Positions 44,257 through 53,239 of a stretch of 64,000 bases of DNA are shown here, piece after piece. Source of the stretch: Geomicrobium sediminis. GTDB lineage: Bacteria > Bacillota > Bacilli > Bacillales > Marinococcaceae. The notes beneath the pieces were generated by a model. The model was not told the DNA's origin, ran no database searches, and worked only from the letters and a program-made list of their open reading frames with translations. Position numbers and translations under genes: made by a program. Position 1 is the stretch's first letter. Every line of letters begins with the position of its first letter. The stretch lies in contig NZ_JAFBEC010000012.1 of assembly GCF_016908595.1 (NCBI RefSeq), positions 23,761 to 87,760 on the forward strand. The letters are read 5' to 3'.

Positions 44257-44283
44257 ATGCTTGTCTAATTCACAAAGTTTCAA

Positions 44284-44374
44284 TGGCGGAGAAGGAGGGA
44301 TTTGAACCCTCGCGCCGCTTTCGCGACCTACACCCTTAGCAGGGGCGCCTCTTCAGCCACTTGAGTACTTCTCC
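44284..44374 (-). tRNA. tRNA-Ser(GCT)
   Basis: Acceptor GGAGAAG/CTTCTCC, CCA encoded, long variable arm (TCGCGAAAGCGGCGCGA region); anticodon GCT in CCCTGCTAAGGG. Confidence 0.95.
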
Positions 44375-44377
44375 GAA

Positions 44378-44452
44378 TGGCTCCACAGGCAGGATTCGAA
44401 CCAGCGACCTACCGGTTAACAGCCGGTTGCTCTACCACTGAGCTACTGTGGA
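44378..44452 (-). tRNA. tRNA-Asn(GTT)
   Basis: Acceptor TCCACAG/CTGTGGA, CCA encoded; loop CTGTTAA between CCGG stems gives anticodon GTT. First gene of the eight-tRNA operon. Confidence 0.96.
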
Positions 44453-44589
44453 ATGTTGTTTGCTTGTCCGTTCATTTCGTAACAGGCAAGTAATATCTTA
44501 TCATGGTCGTTGTTGTTATGTCAACAACTTTTTTATGTAATTTTTGAAGTGTTGCTGTCGTTTTGTGTTTCTCTCTTGGCGACTTTTAT

Positions 44590-44619
44590 AATATAGCACA
44601 GGCTATCAAATACCGTCAA
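44590..44619 (-). promoter_or_regulatory. Promoter of the tRNA operon
   Basis: TTGACG (44614-44619), 18 bases, TATATT (44590-44595), about 140 bp upstream of tRNA-Asn. The -35 lies next to the SprT-like stop. Confidence 0.65.
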
Positions 44620-45077
44620 CGGTTTTCATTAACTTTTTTTAATTTCCCTTTACACCGTCCACAAACATACCGATTCACATCCATTTGCCGTTTGCGTCGA
44701 TACGTTTGATTGCACTTCACACATTGGTAAAAATACTTATATACCAATGGTTTGTACGTTCCAGGGACAAGGTTACAATACCTGCTTCCTCCAACTTCAT
44801 TCAACAACTGTTTGAAACTTGCGTCTTTATGTTGATAGCCTTTCCCTTCTATATGTAGGTGATAATGACAGAGCTCATGAAGGATGATCTTCTCAAATTC
44901 TTCAATCCCAAAGTGCTCCAATTGCTTCGGGTTCATTTCGATGTTGTGCGTATGTAACAAATAACGCCCACCTGTCGTTCTTAAGCGACGATTGAATGTG
45001 ATCGTGTGACGAAATGGTTTATAGAAACGATCCTTTGATAACCGTTCCGTCCACTGTTGAAGTTCTTCATTTGTCAT
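44616..45077 (-). CDS. ydcK: SprT-like zinc metalloprotein (YdcK)
   Basis: 153 residues from ATG 45077 behind GAGGTGAT. HELCHYHLHIEG with a downstream HKD forms the SprT zinc-protease site; a C-terminal C4 zinc ribbon (CVKCNQTYRRK, CGRCKGKL) follows. The human SprT homologue Spartan cuts DNA-protein crosslinks; the bacterial role is not settled. It adjoins the tRNA cluster as ydcK does in B. subtilis. Confidence 0.9.
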   Translation of the reverse strand: MTNEELQQWTERLSKDRFYKPFRHTITFNRRLRTTGGRYLLHTHNIEMNPKQLEHFGIEEFEKIILHELCHYHLHIEGKGYQHKDASFKQLLNEVGGSRYCNLVPGTYKPLVYKYFYQCVKCNQTYRRKRQMDVNRYVCGRCKGKLKKVNENR

Positions 45078-45102
45078 AACCACATCACCTCTCGAATTAA
45101 CC

Positions 45103-45133
45103 GTCAACGTATACAAGCTAAAGAACATATACT
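45103..45133 (+). promoter_or_regulatory. Candidate sigma-E promoter of cmpA
   Basis: CATATACT (45126-45133) fits the sigma-E -10 pattern CATAYAHT. GTCAACGT (45103-45110) is a partial match to the -35 at 15-base spacing. CmpA is a mother-cell gene in B. subtilis, which supports the reading. Confidence 0.45.
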
Positions 45134-45185
45134 AGTGAAACGCCTTCTGTGAATCTGATTTTACCACAAGGAGGGGAAAAGAATC

Positions 45186-45314
45186 ATGCCTTATTGGCTT
45201 AGAAAGCAGCTTGAAAAAGCTTATTTCGAAAAAAACCACCATGAAATTGTCATGCTTAATCAATGCTGGTATTCATACCTCAGAAAAAACCAAGATACGT
45301 TCTTTCAATCATAA
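45186..45314 (+). CDS. cmpA: CmpA, cortex morphogenetic protein
   Basis: 42 residues behind AAGGAGGGG. It starts MPYWLRKQLEKAYFEKN and continues IVMLNQCWYSYLRK, matching B. subtilis CmpA (MPNWLKKQMQKAFLEKD). CmpA is a small mother-cell protein that times spore cortex assembly through SpoIVA quality control and ClpXP. It lies between the SprT-like gene and tex, as in B. subtilis. Confidence 0.9.
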   Translation: MPYWLRKQLEKAYFEKNHHEIVMLNQCWYSYLRKNQDTFFQS

Positions 45315-45324
45315 CAATGAAGAT

Positions 45325-45360
45325 AAAGAAGCCAAAGTTATCGTAACTTTGGCTTCTTTA
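45325..45360. terminator. Bidirectional terminator between cmpA and tex
   Basis: AAAGAAGCCAAAGTT pairs with AACTTTGGCTTCTTT over a five-base loop. It serves both convergent genes. Confidence 0.85.
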
Positions 45361-47553
45361 TTAGGATTGGACGGCTTTTTTAGGTGCTAACATCGTAAGC
45401 GCTATTCTGCCTTTTTTCTGGTCGACTTGTTCAACCCAAACAGTTACAATATCCCCAACTGCCACAACGTCTTGTGGATTTCTCACGAAGCGATCAGCAA
45501 GTTTGGAAATATGAACTAAACCATCTTGCTTCACCCCGATATCAATGAAGGCCCCAAAGTCGACGACGTTCCGCACGGTTCCTTCAAGTTCCATGCCCTC
45601 TTCTAAGTCTTCCATAGCCATGACACCTGATTTCAAGATCGGCTTAGGCATATCTTCTCGTGGGTCACGATTCGGGCGAATTAACGCATCAAGAATGTCA
45701 TTTAACGTCATTGAACCGACGTCTAAGCTTTCTGCGATCTCGGTACGATTTAGCGATTGTAGCTTTTCTTTTGTATCGGCTTTACCCAATGTTTGAACGT
45801 TAATGTTCATGTCTTTCAGTAATTTACGTGTCACCGTGTAGCTCTCTGGGTGAATTGGTGTTTGATCAAGTGGATCTTCACCTTCAATAATACGCAGGAA
45901 ACCTGCGGCCTGCTCATACGTTTTCGCACCTAGTCTAGGCACATTCTTCAAATCCTTACGCGTGCGATACTGCCCATTCTCTTCACGATACGTCACGATC
46001 AATTGAGCAACCTTCTGATTAAGACCTGCAACGTATTGTAGCAAACTTGAAGAAGCAGTATTTACATTGACCCCAACGAGGTTTACCGCAGACTCAACGA
46101 CAAAGTCAAGGCTTCCTGAAAGCTTGCCTGTTTGTACGTCATGTTGATATTGACCGACCCCAATTGATTTTGGATCAATTTTAACGAGTTCAGATAACGG
46201 GTCTTGTAGTCTCCTTGCAATGGAAATGGCGCTTCGCTCTTCAACTTCTAATTGCGGGAATTCTGATCTCGCTTGATCTGAAGCTGAGTATACACTTGCT
46301 CCTGCTTCGTTCACAATTAAATAGTGAAGCTCCAATTGCTGATCTGCAATCACATCGGCAATAAACGCTTCTGTCTCTCTTGAAGCCGTCCCGTTTCCGA
46401 TAGCAATCATATCGACCTTGTACTTTTGTACCCACTGCGTCACTTTCTTCGCAGCATTAGCGGTGTCATTTCTTGGTGGTGTTGGATATATGACTCCTGT
46501 GTCCAATACTTTTCCAGTTCCATCAACAACGGCAAGTTTACATCCTGTTCGGTAGGCAGGGTCTACACCGAGCACGACCTTATTAAGAAAAGGTGGTTGC
46601 AGCAAGAGCTGTTTTAAGTTCCCTGAGAAGACCTGGATTGCTTTATCTTCAGCAGTATCAGTTAATTCATTACGAATTTCTCGCTCAATGGACGGTGCAA
46701 TCAATCGTTTGTAACTGTCAGCAATTGCTTCTTTCATATAATCAACAGCAGGAGAACCGAAGCGTTTGATGATTTGCTTTTCCATTAATTCCTCAATTCG
46801 CTCCCGCTGAACATCAATCGTCACTTTCAAGACATTTTCTTTTTCTCCACGATTTACTGCAAGTACGCGATACGATGGGATGTTTTTAATTCTTTCTTCG
46901 AATTCATAATACATTTCAAAGACACTTTCTTCGTCTTCTGCATTTTTCTTCATTGATGTTTTTAACGTACCATTTGAATACGTAAATGTACGGATTTTCT
47001 GACGGATGGTTGCTTCATCAGAAATCCACTCAGAAATAATATCTAAAGCACCAGCAATAACAGTGCCTACATCGTTTAATTCATGCTCTTCACTTAAGTA
47101 GCCGTTTGCTTCTTCTTTTACATTCATCTCCTTAGGATGCTCGTAAATTCGCTTAGCAAGCGGTTCTAGCCCCTTCTCTTTCGCAATCGTCGCACGTGTG
47201 CGTTTCTTTTGCTTATATGGACGATAAAGATCTTCTAACGTTTGTAACTTTCTCGCCTCATGTATGTTCTTCGATAATTCAGGCGTTAATTTATCTTGTT
47301 CGTCAATTAAGCGATAGACTTCTTGCTTTCGATCTTCCAATTGGTTCTCGTATTGGAAAAGATCTAAGATTGCTTTTATGTTTGTTTCATCGGCATTTCC
47401 TGTTTGCTCTTTACGATAGCGAGCAATAAATGGAATTGTATTGCCTTCCTCACTAAGCTGAATAATCGCATTCGTATACTTTTCATTTACCCCTGTGCTT
47501 ATTGCAATTCTGGATACAATCTCTTCTTGGCTCGTAGACTTGAACATGTCCAT
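45361..47553 (-). CDS. tex: Tex, S1-domain RNA-binding transcription accessory protein
   Basis: 730 residues from ATG 47553 behind GGAGG. N-terminal Tex region (GNTIPFIARYRKEQTGN), YqgF-like nuclease fold (VLGVDPAYRTGCKLAVVD), helix-hairpin-helix pair (VNTASSSLLQYVAGL) and C-terminal S1 domain (ELEGTVRNVVDFGAFIDIGV). B. subtilis YdcI lies in the same place. Tex binds nucleic acid and affects transcription and stress survival. Confidence 0.95.
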   Translation of the reverse strand: MDMFKSTSQEEIVSRIAISTGVNEKYTNAIIQLSEEGNTIPFIARYRKEQTGNADETNIKAILDLFQYENQLEDRKQEVYRLIDEQDKLTPELSKNIHEARKLQTLEDLYRPYKQKKRTRATIAKEKGLEPLAKRIYEHPKEMNVKEEANGYLSEEHELNDVGTVIAGALDIISEWISDEATIRQKIRTFTYSNGTLKTSMKKNAEDEESVFEMYYEFEERIKNIPSYRVLAVNRGEKENVLKVTIDVQRERIEELMEKQIIKRFGSPAVDYMKEAIADSYKRLIAPSIEREIRNELTDTAEDKAIQVFSGNLKQLLLQPPFLNKVVLGVDPAYRTGCKLAVVDGTGKVLDTGVIYPTPPRNDTANAAKKVTQWVQKYKVDMIAIGNGTASRETEAFIADVIADQQLELHYLIVNEAGASVYSASDQARSEFPQLEVEERSAISIARRLQDPLSELVKIDPKSIGVGQYQHDVQTGKLSGSLDFVVESAVNLVGVNVNTASSSLLQYVAGLNQKVAQLIVTYREENGQYRTRKDLKNVPRLGAKTYEQAAGFLRIIEGEDPLDQTPIHPESYTVTRKLLKDMNINVQTLGKADTKEKLQSLNRTEIAESLDVGSMTLNDILDALIRPNRDPREDMPKPILKSGVMAMEDLEEGMELEGTVRNVVDFGAFIDIGVKQDGLVHISKLADRFVRNPQDVVAVGDIVTVWVEQVDQKKGRIALTMLAPKKAVQS

Positions 47554-47606
47554 TGCCTCCTCCGGCTGAGTCACTATACTTTGTACTTTACCATATTTTT
47601 GAAAGC

Positions 47607-47638
47607 AAAAAAAAAAACGCAACGTCGCTCGCTGCGTT
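47607..47638 (-). terminator. Terminator of the sigma-B operon
   Basis: AACGCA-N..-TGCGTT hairpin followed by at least nine T directly after the rsbX stop. Confidence 0.88.
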
Positions 47639-48247
47639 TCAATGTACATAACCTGACACTATTGTCACATCATCTTTATCAATAGCCATCTCTTCTTTCA
47701 ACCGTTCAACGACGGCTGTCGGTGAAAGGCGAGAAGCTTGAAGTTCATAGCGATGCGTTTGCTTTGAAACTCCATCAGAATGTAAAAGGAAGCCGACGTT
47801 TTGTTTAAAACTAAAATGATGAACACGAGCCTTAAAAGATCTACCTGAGAGAAAACCTGTCGTTGGGATAATTCTCATGACATCCTTTTGATCGATCATC
47901 AATAAGCATTCAACATTGCCGATATTCCCACACGTAATCTGATTTCGCTCATAGTCAATTCGAATGACAGTTAGTACGACTCCGCGCTCATGAGCGAGCG
48001 CTTGATTAACGTTCGCGAATAATTCTTCCATCGGAGCATCAAAGTGCTTCTCAATGACGTTCATCGCAAGTTCCGATGAACGCCTAGCACTTTTGCCACT
48101 CCCAAGGCCATCTGCAAGCGCAGTGAGAAAGTAACGATCGGTTTCAACAGTAATAAACATATCACCACAAACTGGATTGCCGCCTTTTCCGGCTTGAAAT
48201 GCTGCAGTTACTGCATTCTCATATTGTTCCTCGATTATTTTTCCCAT
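47639..48247 (-). CDS. rsbX: RsbX, phosphoserine phosphatase
   Basis: 202 residues, PP2C-like: NPVCGDMFITV, LADGLGSGKSARRSSELA, GNIGNVECL, HSDGVSK and terminal DDVTIVSGY. RsbX dephosphorylates RsbS and RsbR to reset the stressosome. It starts directly after sigB, last of the operon. Confidence 0.93.
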   Translation of the reverse strand: MGKIIEEQYENAVTAAFQAGKGGNPVCGDMFITVETDRYFLTALADGLGSGKSARRSSELAMNVIEKHFDAPMEELFANVNQALAHERGVVLTVIRIDYERNQITCGNIGNVECLLMIDQKDVMRIIPTTGFLSGRSFKARVHHFSFKQNVGFLLHSDGVSKQTHRYELQASRLSPTAVVERLKEEMAIDKDDVTIVSGYVH

Positions 48248-49033
48248 TCAATAACACTCCGATGGCTCAACACGAATGGATTCGCGTAGCTTTTGCAAAG
48301 CTCTTCGTTGAAGTCTTGAAACGTGCATTTGAGAGATGTTAAGCAAATCGCCAGTTTCTTTCTGGCTTAAGTTATCAAAATACGTGCATTTAAGAATTTC
48401 CTTCTCGCGGTCAGTGAGTACAGCAAATGCTTTCTCAAGCAACAACTGCTGGTCTGTTTGTTCAAACCCTTCATCGTGGCTGCCGACCAAATCTAGAAGT
48501 GTGACGGCACTTCCTTCTGAATCAGCTTCGATTGATCGATCGACAGATAATGCTTGATAACTCTTACCCATCTCCATCGTCTCTAACACTTCTTCTTCCG
48601 TCACTTCTAACCGAGCAGCGATTTCGTTCACGAGCGGCGAACGTTGCAGTTCCGTTGTAAGCTCTTCAACCGCCTTCTTAATTCGCGGTCCAAGCTCTTT
48701 AATTCTTCTTGGTACGTGCACACTCCACGTTTTATCTCGAATAAAACGCTTAATCTCTCCGACAATTGTTGGTACAGCAAATGATTCAAACGAGCGATTA
48801 AAAGAAGTGTCATAGCGTCGTAAAGCTGCCAGTAAACCGATCATCCCGACTTGGTAAAGGTCATCGTCGTGACCTTGCCCTCGGGAAAACTTACGAGCTA
48901 ATGACTGGACAAGCGACTCATAGTGCAAGACGAGCTTCGTTTGGACTTCTTCGTCTGCGCCAGCTTGATATTGCGCTATTAAGTCATAAATTGGCTCTTC
49001 AGCCTTAGTTGTTGGCTGTCGTTTCGACTCCAT
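48248..49033 (-). CDS. sigB: Sigma-B, general stress sigma factor
   Basis: 261 residues from ATG 49033 within the rsbW end. Region 2 has DDLYQVGMIGLLAALRRYD, region 3 TWSVHVPRRIKELGPRIKKAV, region 4 SQKETGDLLNISQMHVSRLQRRAL; all match B. subtilis SigB. It directs the general stress regulon. It overlaps rsbW, so the two are coupled. Confidence 0.96.
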   Translation of the reverse strand: MESKRQPTTKAEEPIYDLIAQYQAGADEEVQTKLVLHYESLVQSLARKFSRGQGHDDDLYQVGMIGLLAALRRYDTSFNRSFESFAVPTIVGEIKRFIRDKTWSVHVPRRIKELGPRIKKAVEELTTELQRSPLVNEIAARLEVTEEEVLETMEMGKSYQALSVDRSIEADSEGSAVTLLDLVGSHDEGFEQTDQQLLLEKAFAVLTDREKEILKCTYFDNLSQKETGDLLNISQMHVSRLQRRALQKLRESIRVEPSECY

Positions 49034-49481
49034 CGGCACCTTGAGCCACCTCATCCCTCTGTACGAACTTCTTCATTGTGATCGTTACACCATTATCTTG
49101 CGTAATTTCAACCTCGTCCATCAATGTTTCAATAAGGAAGAGCCCAAGGCCTCCTTCCTGTAACTCCTCAATTGGCTTGTTAGCATCAACAGGCCCATTT
49201 GACTTAGCAAGCGTCTTCTTCTCCGTTCCTTCATCTGAAACTTGGATTTGAAGATAATCATTACACAGATCGAACTTCACTTTAATATCGCCGCTTCCGT
49301 CCTTGTAAGCATGATCAACGACGTTCGTACATGCTTCTGCCATCGATACTTTAATGTCTTCAATTACATCGTAAGAATAGCCTACCCGGTTCGCAATCCC
49401 TGATGCGGTTAAGCGGAGGATTCCAATATATTCTGCTTTCGCAGGTACGCTCATTTCTATGCTGTCATTCTTCGAGCTCAT
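49005..49481 (-). CDS. rsbW: RsbW, anti-sigma-B factor and kinase
   Basis: 158 residues, GHKL ATPase: N box EACTNVVDHAY, G1 VSDEGTEKK and G2 EGGLGLFLIETLMDEVE. It sequesters sigma-B and phosphorylates RsbV. Starts overlap rsbV by 4 bp. Confidence 0.95.
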   Translation of the reverse strand: MSSKNDSIEMSVPAKAEYIGILRLTASGIANRVGYSYDVIEDIKVSMAEACTNVVDHAYKDGSGDIKVKFDLCNDYLQIQVSDEGTEKKTLAKSNGPVDANKPIEELQEGGLGLFLIETLMDEVEITQDNGVTITMKKFVQRDEVAQGADGVETTANN

Positions 49482-49813
49482 TGATTGGCCCCCTCTTTTT
49501 CGTCGATGTCCATAACCTCATCTAGTCCTGTAATTGAGAAGAGCCGTTTTACGCGACTGTTTAAGGAAACGATCTTGAATTGCCCCTCATGACTATGCGT
49601 ATCTTTAAGTGCACCTACAAAAATTCCGAGTCCCGTACTATCAATATAGTCTACACCTTCAAGATCAACGACTGTAATGCCTTGATCTCTTGATGTTAAT
49701 TGTGATAATGCCTCTTTAAGTTGCGGTGCTGTATAAGCGTCAATTTCTCCTGCGACATATAACTTCTTAGCATTAGCTGCCTTCATATCCTCTGTTCTTA
49801 AATCAAGTTTCAT
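49478..49813 (-). CDS. rsbV: RsbV, anti-anti-sigma factor
   Basis: 111 residues from ATG 49813 behind GGGGAGGGG. STAS fold with the phospho-acceptor serine in VDYIDSTGLGIFVGAL. The unphosphorylated form binds RsbW and frees sigma-B. It is the first gene behind the sigma-B promoter. Confidence 0.95.
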   Translation of the reverse strand: MKLDLRTEDMKAANAKKLYVAGEIDAYTAPQLKEALSQLTSRDQGITVVDLEGVDYIDSTGLGIFVGALKDTHSHEGQFKIVSLNSRVKRLFSITGLDEVMDIDEKEGANQ

Positions 49814-49881
49814 AACGTTATTCCCCTCCCCGATCAATCGTACGAAATATATAATGAATACAAATTTATCTTATGATAAAT

Positions 49882-49899
49882 AAAAACGGCCCAAGGCCG
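49882..49899 (-). terminator. Short terminator hairpin between rsbU and rsbV
   Basis: CGGCC-TTG-GGCCG is followed by five T on the minus strand. It begins only about four bases after the predicted start of the sigma-B transcript, so it should mainly stop transcripts arriving from rsbU. Confidence 0.7.
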
Positions 49900-49909
49900 C
49901 AGTTATTAT

Positions 49910-49935
49910 ATACCCATTATTTATTTTCTTTAAAC
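49910..49935 (-). promoter_or_regulatory. Autoregulatory sigma-B promoter
   Basis: GTTTAA (49930-49935), 14 bases, GGGTAT (49910-49915). Both boxes are exact consensus. It overlaps the rsbU stop and drives rsbV-rsbW-sigB-rsbX, as in B. subtilis. Confidence 0.9.
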
Positions 49936-50939
49936 TTCCTTCTTACGATAATTAAAGTGAAATCGTCACGAAGTTGGAATTCTTGCCAACGTTCTAAGTC
50001 TCGATAGACGTTATCGACGATTTTTTGCGTGCTTAAATGCTTATATTTTCTAATGAGCGCCGTAATTTCTTCTCGCTCGATAAATCGTTCTTCGGTCCGG
50101 CATTCTGTAACACCATCTGAAAGAAGAACAACAAAATCACCTTCACTCATCTCACGACTAAACTCTCGATACTTCGCTTCTTTCGAAATACCGAGCGCCA
50201 GTCCTTTTGCGTACAGCTCTTCAAAACGATCTTGCTGTTCACTATAATAAAAGCCAGGTTCATGTCCTGCTCCGCCGTAATAAAAGATATGGGACTTCGG
50301 ATCATAACTACCATACATCATCGTTACGAACATGTGTGAAGCAATGTTTTGTTCAATGGTACGATTTAACGATTCGAGAAGTTCACCTGGCTGTAAGATC
50401 GAATTCGGCATACTGTCCATTGCATATTTGATCATCGACATACAAAGAGCAGCTGGAATCCCCTTTCCGATAATGTCCGCAATCGCTACACCAATAAGGC
50501 CGTTTGCATCTTTAATGACGTGATAATAATCCCCACTCATCTTTGATGCTGGCACTGTAATGACACCAATATCAAGTTCCTCGACATCCGGAATTTCACT
50601 AGGTAACAGAGTGTGTTGCATGTTGGCCGCAACATCAATCTCATTCTCCAGTTCCTTCTGACGATTACGAAGAATTTGATGCTCTCGATAAGCCATGCCA
50701 TAGCCGATCATCACTTCTAGGAGAAACTCAAATGATTCTTGTGTCTCTGGCGGGATATCCGGATAGAGCTCCTGAATCACCTCGAGATGTATGCTAACGA
50801 TTTCTTCAGGAGAAACTTTTTCCTCTAACACTTTTTTACTGAACTGTTGAGCATCGTATAAGCTTTGTTCGTTTTTCTTTTGCAAAAAACTAAACAAAAT
50901 CTCTTTATAGCTCTGTTGTAGCGTTTCGTAAGTGTCCAT
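49917..50939 (-). CDS. rsbU: RsbU, PP2C phosphatase activating RsbV
   Basis: 340 residues. N-terminal four-helix RsbT-binding domain (about 1-85), coiled-coil linker (NRQKELENEIDVAANMQHTLL), then PPM domain: SGDYYHVIKDANGLIGVAIADIIGKGIPAALCM, YYGGAGHEPG, LLSDGVTE. RsbT binding turns it on. 18 bp after rsbT. Confidence 0.95.
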   Translation of the reverse strand: MDTYETLQQSYKEILFSFLQKKNEQSLYDAQQFSKKVLEEKVSPEEIVSIHLEVIQELYPDIPPETQESFEFLLEVMIGYGMAYREHQILRNRQKELENEIDVAANMQHTLLPSEIPDVEELDIGVITVPASKMSGDYYHVIKDANGLIGVAIADIIGKGIPAALCMSMIKYAMDSMPNSILQPGELLESLNRTIEQNIASHMFVTMMYGSYDPKSHIFYYGGAGHEPGFYYSEQQDRFEELYAKGLALGISKEAKYREFSREMSEGDFVVLLSDGVTECRTEERFIEREEITALIRKYKHLSTQKIVDNVYRDLERWQEFQLRDDFTLIIVRRKFKENK

Positions 50940-50957
50940 CCCCGAACATCCTTCCTT

Positions 50958-51371
50958 CTAACGGAGCCACTTGATCGTCGTAATCGTAGTACCTTCCCCA
51001 GGTATTGACTCGATGTCAAATTCATCCATCAGTCGCTTTACCCCTGGTAAACCTGCACCTAAACCTCCAGAAGTCGTAAATCCGTCAACCATAACATCTC
51101 GAAGGTTTTCAATCCCCGGCCCCTTATCACTAGCAACGACTTTTATTCCACGGACTTTCCCGTTTTTATGATTATCACTAATTTCTTCTAAATCAATCTT
51201 ACCAATTTCAGTGTACAAGTAAATGTTTCTTGCAAGCTCTGAGATGGCTGTCGTAATTCTTGCTTGATCCACACTCCCAAAACCAATCTCTTTGGAAAGC
51301 TCACGACCTGCCTGGCGAGCAGAAACAATCCCCCATTCATTGGCTATTTCAATACAGGAATGGTTACTCAT
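50958..51371 (-). CDS. rsbT: RsbT, stressosome switch kinase
   Basis: 137 residues from ATG 51371. GHKL motifs ELARNIYLYTEIG, SDKGPGIENL and TTSGGLGAGLPGVKRLMDEF. It phosphorylates RsbR/RsbS in the stressosome, then leaves to activate RsbU. Starts 5 bp after rsbS. Confidence 0.95.
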   Translation of the reverse strand: MSNHSCIEIANEWGIVSARQAGRELSKEIGFGSVDQARITTAISELARNIYLYTEIGKIDLEEISDNHKNGKVRGIKVVASDKGPGIENLRDVMVDGFTTSGGLGAGLPGVKRLMDEFDIESIPGEGTTITTIKWLR

Positions 51372-51376
51372 ATACG

Positions 51377-51733
51377 TCAACCCCCCAATTCCTGTTGCAA
51401 TCGCTCAAGACCTTGCTCCAGGTCAAGTGCTGTTTGCACTTCCTGAAGAGAAACCCCCATATCAATCAAAGTAATGGCTACTGCAGGCTGAATACCTGTC
51501 AAAACAACTTTTGCCCCCATCAAACTAGACATCTCAACAACATCACCGATCACTTTCGCGATAAATGAATCAATCATATCGACCGATGTTAAATCAATGA
51601 CTACCCCTAGTGAGCCTTCTTGATGGATCTTATTTAATAAATCTTCTTGAAACTGTAGCGCAGTTTGGTCATCTAATTCTACTTGTACCGAAATTAACAA
51701 GTAACGACCCAGTTTGAGTATAGGAATACGCAT
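51377..51733 (-). CDS. rsbS: RsbS, stressosome STAS scaffold
   Basis: 118 residues, single STAS domain with the phosphorylated serine in [17 protein letters not shown]. It overlaps rsbR by one base. Confidence 0.95.
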   Translation of the reverse strand: MRIPILKLGRYLLISVQVELDDQTALQFQEDLLNKIHQEGSLGVVIDLTSVDMIDSFIAKVIGDVVEMSSLMGAKVVLTGIQPAVAITLIDMGVSLQEVQTALDLEQGLERLQQELGG

Positions 51734-52581
51734 TAATTCAACCCTCCACCCGTAACAGGCTCTTCATTTGTAATAATATCGCGATGTGTCATTTGCAACG
51801 CTGCTTCTACACCCTTCTTAAGCGTACTCTTTGTCGTAAAGTTCCCAAGATCAATTCCCAAATTAACAATTGTTTGTGCGATCTCTGGTCGAATACCGAC
51901 GAGTAGACACTCTGCACCAACTAGCCTAACAGCCTCTGATGCACGAATAATATGATGTGCAACCATCGTATCTACAAGAGGCACTCCTGTAATATCAATG
52001 AGCACGACTTGCGCACGATGTTCGATAATACCATCTAATAAATTCTCCATAATTTGCGAAGCTCGCTTCGTATCAATCGTTCCAATCAATGGCATAACGA
52101 CGATTTTATCGAAAACTGGAATAAGCGGAGCTGATAACTCCTTTAACGCAACGGTTTGTATTGCCTTCACTTCTTCGTGATTCTTCGCAAATTCGGTTGT
52201 TAAATCAGTAATTTGTTCATCTAGCCAATCTTCAAGCTCGCCGGACAGATCAACAAACTTTTCCCTATCGTAATGATTGGACAAGTCTTTCATCACAATG
52301 CGACGTAGCTTTTGTAAGCTCATAATAAATTCACTTACGACCCAGCCATCGTGAATGAGTCGCTCTGCAAAACGCTTTACAACTGCTCGCCTAGAATGCC
52401 CGTCCATAGTAAGCGTATCGAAAATTACTGAAACAAACTCTTCTTTCATTTCATCCTGAATATATTGAGGTTTAATCGTGGATTCAGAGCGGGAAAATAA
52501 TAATTCATCAAACGAAACTCTCCACTGCTCAATATAGTGATCCTTGTTGTCGATCATATGTTGTAATACGATTGAACGCAT
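51733..52581 (-). CDS. rsbR: RsbR, stressosome sensor subunit
   Basis: 282 residues. N-terminal globin-like sensory domain (about 1-135), linker helix, C-terminal STAS with the two phospho-threonine zones ([33 protein letters not shown]). First gene of the eight-gene operon. Confidence 0.95.
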   Translation of the reverse strand: MRSIVLQHMIDNKDHYIEQWRVSFDELLFSRSESTIKPQYIQDEMKEEFVSVIFDTLTMDGHSRRAVVKRFAERLIHDGWVVSEFIMSLQKLRRIVMKDLSNHYDREKFVDLSGELEDWLDEQITDLTTEFAKNHEEVKAIQTVALKELSAPLIPVFDKIVVMPLIGTIDTKRASQIMENLLDGIIEHRAQVVLIDITGVPLVDTMVAHHIIRASEAVRLVGAECLLVGIRPEIAQTIVNLGIDLGNFTTKSTLKKGVEAALQMTHRDIITNEEPVTGGGLN

Positions 52582-52652
52582 AATCAGTCACACCACCGTC
52601 ATTAACAAAATCTTGTCACCTGACAGAATTACGCACAGGGTACGCTATTCTC

Positions 52653-52681
52653 ATTATTCCATTTTGTGCCCTTGAAAGCAA
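52653..52681 (-). promoter_or_regulatory. Probable sigma-A promoter of rsbR
   Basis: TTGCTT (52676-52681), 17 bases, AATAAT (52653-52658), preceded by TGG. It lies 70 bp ahead of rsbR. Confidence 0.5.
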
Positions 52682-52811
52682 CTCACAACTGTTGATTGGT
52701 TTGTCTTTTTCCAATAAGAAAAAGCTGCCACACGAAAATACGTTGGCAACGATTAAGAAACGTTATAGAAATGGGATAAGATCTAGAATAATAACGCCAT
52801 AATTCTCTTTA

Positions 52812-53093
52812 TTAAATACCGCTGACTAACCTTCTCCCCATCTTCATTTCACACTCTTCCTCTAAGCCGAAAGATTCGGAAGCAATTGACAAGTTAATGG
52901 TAGCCATTTCAAGATATCCTTGTTGCATGTGTTCACGAACACCTTCAGCTTTGTGTTCGTACAAATATTTAGTTGCGGATTGATGGATAAATTCGTTGCG
53001 TTCAACACCATCATACTTAATCATATTGTCCACCTCTTGCAATAAATATTGGGGAAGGCTAATCGTAATTTGTCTAGAACGATCATTAGACAA
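52812..53093 (-). CDS. ndoAI: NdoAI/MazE-type ribbon-helix-helix antitoxin, without its toxin gene
   Basis: 93 residues. RHH domain RQITISLPQYLLQEVDNMI and the C-terminal toxin-binding tail ending CEMKMGRRLVSGI. In Bacillus it pairs with the RNase toxin NdoA/MazF encoded at once downstream and before rsbR. Here only 230 bp lie between it and rsbR, with no MazF-like frame (a MazF needs about 350 bp). It is thus an orphan antitoxin, perhaps kept as a repressor or to counter an unlinked toxin. Confidence 0.9.
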   Translation of the reverse strand: MSNDRSRQITISLPQYLLQEVDNMIKYDGVERNEFIHQSATKYLYEHKAEGVREHMQQGYLEMATINLSIASESFGLEEECEMKMGRRLVSGI

Positions 53094-53239
53094 GGTAAGA
53101 CACCTCCAACACTATAGTCCCTGTAATGTCCTTTATCAATAATAGCATTGACTGTCTTTCATTGCAAAAGCATTACAGTACAGTAAACCTCTTTATACCT
53201 CTCTTACCCATTCGCCGTCTATCGCATAATTCCTTCAAA

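Noticed and set aside
43955..44283. Short frames across the tRNA cluster
   Set aside because: They are translations of tRNA genes on either strand and have no coding support.
52582..52811. Remnant of mazF before rsbR
   Set aside because: No stretch in any frame resembles MazF; the interval holds only the rsbR promoter and AT-rich sequence.
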